DNA from: Saccoglossus kowalevskii | Lineage: Eukaryota > Hemichordata > Enteropneusta > Harrimaniidae | Direction of reading: 5' to 3' | DNA: 12,393 nt | Assembly (NCBI RefSeq): GCF_000003605.2 | Contig: NW_003111505.1 | Location: 12,851-25,243 of the forward strand | Shown: piece after piece, positions 10,276 to 12,393 of the stretch | Position numbering within the stretch: the first letter of the stretch is position 1 | How the letters are laid out: each line of letters opens with the position of its first letter | Notes under the pieces: model-generated | What the model saw: the letters and a program-made list of their open reading frames with translations, nothing else | The model's database searches: none | Told to the model about the DNA's origin: nothing | Translations under genes and position numbers: made by a program

Positions 10276-10284
10276 TTTACCTGA
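10276..10284 (-). other. en: 5' splice site (donor) of engrailed intron 1
   Basis: On the minus strand the sequence reads TCAG|GTAAAT, a near-perfect donor, with GT at 10280-10279. Reading through it adds only Gly-Lys and then a TGA at 10275-10273. The coding sequence therefore leaves the Engrailed consensus exactly here. The cut falls after the first base of the Gly codon of SSG (phase 1). Family members continue SSGPR, so the next exon is expected to begin by completing Gly and then encoding Pro-Arg. Confidence 0.88.
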
Positions 10285-10809
10285 TGATGGTCTGTCTGAA
10301 TATCTCGTGCAATACACCCATGCAGGCCACAGTATGTCCCGTTTTTTGCCGTTTTTACTATTTTCATCCTCGCCGGATTCACTTGTCGTGTCGTCGCTCT
10401 CACGTTTCTGTTTCTCGTATGTCACAGTACGTTTGTTGTTTGCGTTCTGTTTGTTTTCACCAGACTGTTGTCTGTCTTGGTTACTAGGTTCATGAGTTTG
10501 TGAACTTCTGTTTTTCCTTCCAAAGTCGGGTCGCAGAATGGTGGCGATAGAAAAATCTGTATGTTGTTGGGCTTGTTCTTCTTCCACCTGCTCTGCGTCC
10601 ATTTGTTGCTCAACGTTTCTCGAATTGTCGTCATGTTCATCCACTTTTTTCTCTTCATTTCGGTCACTTTCCATCGTCTCCTCCTCTCCTGAGTCAACCG
10701 ACACCAGGTAGTCACTTTCCTCCTGGTGGGTGTCTATATCGATATTTGGCGAGGCGTTTTCGTCTTGCTGGTTAGAGTTTCGATCGCTGTGTTCCAGTTT
10801 CTCCGTCAT
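10281..10809 (-). CDS. en: Engrailed homeodomain transcription factor, exon 1 (N-terminal part, partial gene)
   Basis: The exon encodes 176 residues plus the first base of codon 177. Engrailed proteins are nuclear DNA-binding repressors that set segment, compartment, neural and (in molluscs) shell-field boundaries. Residues 86-97 read FSIATILRPDFG, an EH1 motif that binds the Groucho/TLE co-repressor. Residues 160-177 read LWPAWVYCTRYSDRPSSG, the EH2 block whose WPAW (161-164) contacts PBC/Extradenticle, running into the start of EH3. Residues 1-85 are acidic and rich in Glu, Asp, Gln and Asn; 99-158 are polar and probably disordered. The homeodomain (EH4) and EH5 are absent and must lie on a later exon. 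I chose the ATG at 10809-10807: it has A at -3, and an in-frame TGA lies upstream at 10845-10843. A TTG two codons earlier is also open but is an unlikely start in a eukaryote. EH1 plus EH2 in this order is specific to Engrailed. The choice between en and a lineage-specific paralogue cannot be made from this exon. Confidence 0.95.
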
Positions 10810-10900
10810 TGTCAAGTTGGATTGGCCAGCACAGAGCGCGTTTCAGTGGTACCAATCGCCAATACAGAGTGAGCTGCCTATGTACCGCGCAACAAATGTA

Positions 10901-10924
10901 CTAATAGAGTCTTGATCTTGGCAT
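10901..10924 (-). other. Possible upstream ORF (7 codons plus stop) in the engrailed leader
   Basis: On the minus strand an ATG at 10924-10922 opens a 7-residue frame, MPRSRLY, ending in TAG at 10903-10901. This is about 90 nt before the main start. Its context is weak (T at -3, C at +4). It is the only ATG between itself and the main start. It matters only if transcription begins upstream of 10924, which is not known. Confidence 0.3.
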
Positions 10925-11024
10925 ATAGATCAATGAGTGACTGGTCCGCAGTCGGAACTCTATGACGCCGGTTGGTGTCGTTGTCACAGGTTCTTTACCA
11001 GTTAAGATAGTCAGCTCCACTACG

Positions 11025-11035
11025 ATTGGCACGTG
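11025..11035. promoter_or_regulatory. Inverted CCAAT box abutting a CACGTG E-box
   Basis: ATTGG at 11025-11029 is a CCAAT box in the direction of engrailed (NF-Y type). It is followed immediately by the palindromic E-box CACGTG at 11030-11035 (bHLH/USF/Myc type). The pair is about 220 bp upstream of the start codon. Further CCAAT words lie at 10852-10856, 10859-10863, 11043-11047 and 11307-11311 on the plus strand and at 10821-10825 inverted. Confidence 0.45.
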
Positions 11036-11042
11036 TCTTCAT

Positions 11043-11100
11043 CCAATCAAAAGAGGCGTTTAGCAACGGAATCAGGAGTCGCTGCAGGGTGGCTATAAAA
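11043..11100 (+). promoter_or_regulatory. Candidate divergent promoter: CCAAT plus TATA box
   Basis: CCAAT at 11043-11047 and GGC-TATAAAA (TATA at 11094-11100) lie 51 bp apart in the plus direction. That is the classic spacing for a start near 11125-11130 (TATA about -30, CCAAT about -80). The implied transcript runs away from engrailed. No substantial ORF follows, so the product would be a non-coding or divergent RNA, or an exon of an unseen neighbour. This rests on motifs only. Confidence 0.35.
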
Positions 11101-11264
11101 ACAAACCGCTGATCAGCTACAATAACCGAGCGTATTTGTTGCCGTCTTAGTAGAGTAATACTTGGCGTTGTGTAATGCAATGTTCAAGTGAAGACGGATC
11201 GCAGACAACAAGTGATGCAGCTAACCGTAACAGAAATCCATATCTACCCACAAGTGACCTCGGA

Positions 11265-11272
11265 TGACGTCA
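11265..11272. promoter_or_regulatory. Full cAMP response element TGACGTCA
   Basis: This is a perfect 8 bp CRE palindrome (CREB/ATF type), with a half-site ACGTCA starting at 11286 (read AACGTCACT). It lies about 455 bp upstream of the engrailed ATG and about 165 bp upstream of the plus-strand TATA box, so it could serve either direction. Confidence 0.45.
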
Positions 11273-11317
11273 CCGGGGTACATAAACGTCACTAGTTAGT
11301 GTGTAGCCAATCATAAA

Positions 11318-11337
11318 TAATTAGTTTTGCATAATTA
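11318..11337. promoter_or_regulatory. Homeodomain/POU-like cluster
   Basis: TAATTA at 11318-11323 is followed by TTTTGCATAATTA at 11325-11337, which contains a TTTGCAT octamer half joined to a second TAATTA-like core. It lies 45 bp beyond the CRE and next to a CCAAT box at 11307-11311. The grouping suggests a developmental control element, but the AT-rich background lowers its weight. Confidence 0.35.
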
Positions 11338-12137
11338 ACTTTGTCCCACTGATTTGGTGCTCAACATAGCCGACACTCTTTGTTACTTTGAGTACATTAT
11401 CGCCCATCAATTCCCACTGAAGCAGCTAAGACGTCCCCGTTCACGCCAACAGTTTATAATTATTATTCGTATTATGTTTGTTGGTTGGTTTGTTGTTAAT
11501 TTAAGTTGCATTGCTGTTTGCCTGTTTTGGGAATGCTGAAACGGCGTTTAATTGAATTGCATAGAATAACATGCCGGCTTCTGGCTGCCATCAATGCTCT
11601 ATTATTCCACGTTTAATAGTAACCTGGTCAGATCTTTTAAACCTCACCGTCTAAACAATGAACTGTAGCGACTTGTTGAAGCGAAAAAAACGGACTCTTT
11701 GTCAGTGCACGATATCCGCAGTTAGACTTTATCTTGGGTCACGCCGGACAACAGTTGAAACAGAGAGTGTACGGTTAATAGGTGGCGAGTCATCCAGGGT
11801 GCACATCGCACCGAGTTAGTTGTATTCAGCTGCGAACGCTGATGCGAAAGGTGTGGCGGAGTAATACGAGAGTATTAACAAAATCGCCGTAAACAGAACT
11901 CAAAACGTTTGAATATTGAACAAATATCATCATCCAATGAACAAGTAAAAACTGGAGTGCGTCTGAACTAAAAAAAACCAAAAACATTTCCGCCCGTCGA
12001 TGATTGATTTTTATGGAAGCGAATAATATCATCACGGGTATCCTGATTCTATTCCATTCACGTAAGCTATAGTATACGCAATACAACGTGACTACATGCA
12101 ATAGAGTAACTGGGAGGGGCTTGTTGTATGCTTCATT

Positions 12138-12151
12138 CACGTGTATAAATA
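12138..12151 (+). promoter_or_regulatory. E-box directly joined to a TATA-like word
   Basis: CACGTG (12138-12143) is followed without a gap by TATAAATA (12144-12151). It could be a plus-strand core promoter starting near 12175. No gene is visible in the remaining 200 bases, so the support is weak. Confidence 0.2.
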
Positions 12152-12393
12152 TTGGACTCAATCAACGTATGTGTGAGATTATGCAAAACAAAATTCAAAG
12201 CCGAAAACACCCCGGAAAGTTGTTTCATGTTTGTTGTATTTTCTCTCAATTCCCCCTATCATAAAAATGGAATGGCAGTGTTGTTTTGACTCGGGCGTAT
12301 CCGGGTCACTTATAGAGCGGCAAATGGTAACATTTCCGTGACCTGAAATACCAAATGTCAATTTTGAAACATTTTCACGATGTACAATACCAA

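Larger units (their letters stand above)
1..10280 (-). other. en: Probable engrailed intron 1 (partial, runs off the window)
   Basis: This is everything downstream of the donor in the direction of the gene. I looked on the minus strand for an exon encoding the homeodomain landmarks (RPRTAF near its start, WFQNKRAKIKK near its end) and found neither. No open minus-strand segment of the right composition is visible. The region is AT-rich with many stops in all frames, as expected of intronic or intergenic DNA. If the homeobox exon is outside the window, the intron exceeds 10 kb. A diverged or very short exon could have been missed by eye, and an unrelated nested gene cannot be excluded. Confidence 0.6.
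10810..12393 (-). promoter_or_regulatory. en: 5' UTR and upstream flank of engrailed
   Basis: No coding exon is recognised in this region. ORFs of 60-110 codons (for example 12161-11826 minus) lack motifs. The first several hundred bases upstream of the ATG are denser in factor-binding words than the intron: CCAAT in both orientations, an E-box, a perfect CRE and a TAATTA/POU-like block. The transcription start cannot be placed, because no strong minus-strand TATA box at a suitable distance is seen; a weak CTATAT lies near 10924. Confidence 0.5.

Noticed and set aside
10284-10495. Plus-strand ORFs of 67 and 62 codons opposite the engrailed exon
   Set aside because: They are antisense shadows of a biased, acidic and polar coding sequence.
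10422-10715. Minus-strand ORF of 97 codons inside the engrailed exon
   Set aside because: It is an out-of-frame shadow of the engrailed coding sequence, basic and without motifs, while the engrailed frame carries EH1 and EH2.
10810-10815. Engrailed start at the TTG two codons upstream (MT-MTEK)
   Set aside because: TTG is not an expected start in animal mRNA. The ATG at 10809 has A at -3, and an in-frame TGA lies upstream.
10906-10924. Minus-strand GCCAAGATCAAG, encoding AKIK as at the end of the Engrailed homeodomain
   Set aside because: The surrounding frame (IDLY-AKIK-TL) does not match WFQNKRAKIKK, and it lies upstream of exon 1. It is chance similarity.
11826-12161. Minus-strand ORF of 111 codons upstream of engrailed
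   Set aside because: It has no recognisable motif and lies in AT-rich flank with several equally plausible chance ORFs. It cannot be supported as a gene.
1-12393. CRISPR array, phage, bacterial operon or mobile-element machinery
   Set aside because: No spaced direct repeats with unique spacers, no transposase or reverse transcriptase motifs and no operon structure. The coding exon and splice site are metazoan.

Overview
This is a window of animal nuclear DNA. It is AT-rich and mostly non-coding, with short scattered ORFs, microsatellite-like stretches, a minisatellite and one clear protein-coding exon. That exon (10809 to 10281, minus strand) encodes the N-terminal part of an Engrailed-family homeodomain transcription factor. 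It carries an EH1 Groucho-recruiting motif (FSIATILRPDFG) and an intact EH2/hexapeptide-type block (LWPAWVYCTRYSDRPSSG), and it ends at a consensus 5' splice site inside the Gly codon that follows. The motif spelling (RPDFG; WPAWVYCTRYSDRPSSG) fits a bilaterian and feels most like a lophotrochozoan such as a mollusc or a relative. The phylum is inferred, not shown by the sequence.

Layout. Positions 1-10280 lie downstream of the exon in the gene's own direction. I find no homeobox exon there on the minus strand, so the simplest reading is that all of it is first intron, which would then exceed 10 kb. Within it sit a roughly 800 bp minisatellite (4417-5218, about 22 units of 37-38 bp, with a recent 75 bp two-unit duplication), a 52 bp tandem duplication (5969-6072), AT-rich palindromes (5642-5733), a G11 tract (1828-1838) and A-rich simple sequence. 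Two stretches hold overlapping short ORFs of unknown meaning (3507-4020 and 8904-9452). Two TAATTA homeodomain-type cores lie just inside the intron (10201-10224).

Positions 10810-12393 are the 5' flank. They contain an in-frame stop upstream of the chosen ATG, a short possible uORF, several CCAAT boxes, an E-box, a perfect CRE palindrome and a TAATTA/POU-like cluster. There is also a CCAAT/TATA arrangement pointing away from the gene, which could be a divergent promoter.

No tRNA, rRNA, CRISPR array, recognisable transposase or reverse transcriptase was seen. The one functional story is developmental: the N-terminal exon of a segmentation/boundary/shell-field type regulator with a large intron and a motif-rich promoter region. 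I see no sign of an undescribed multi-gene system.
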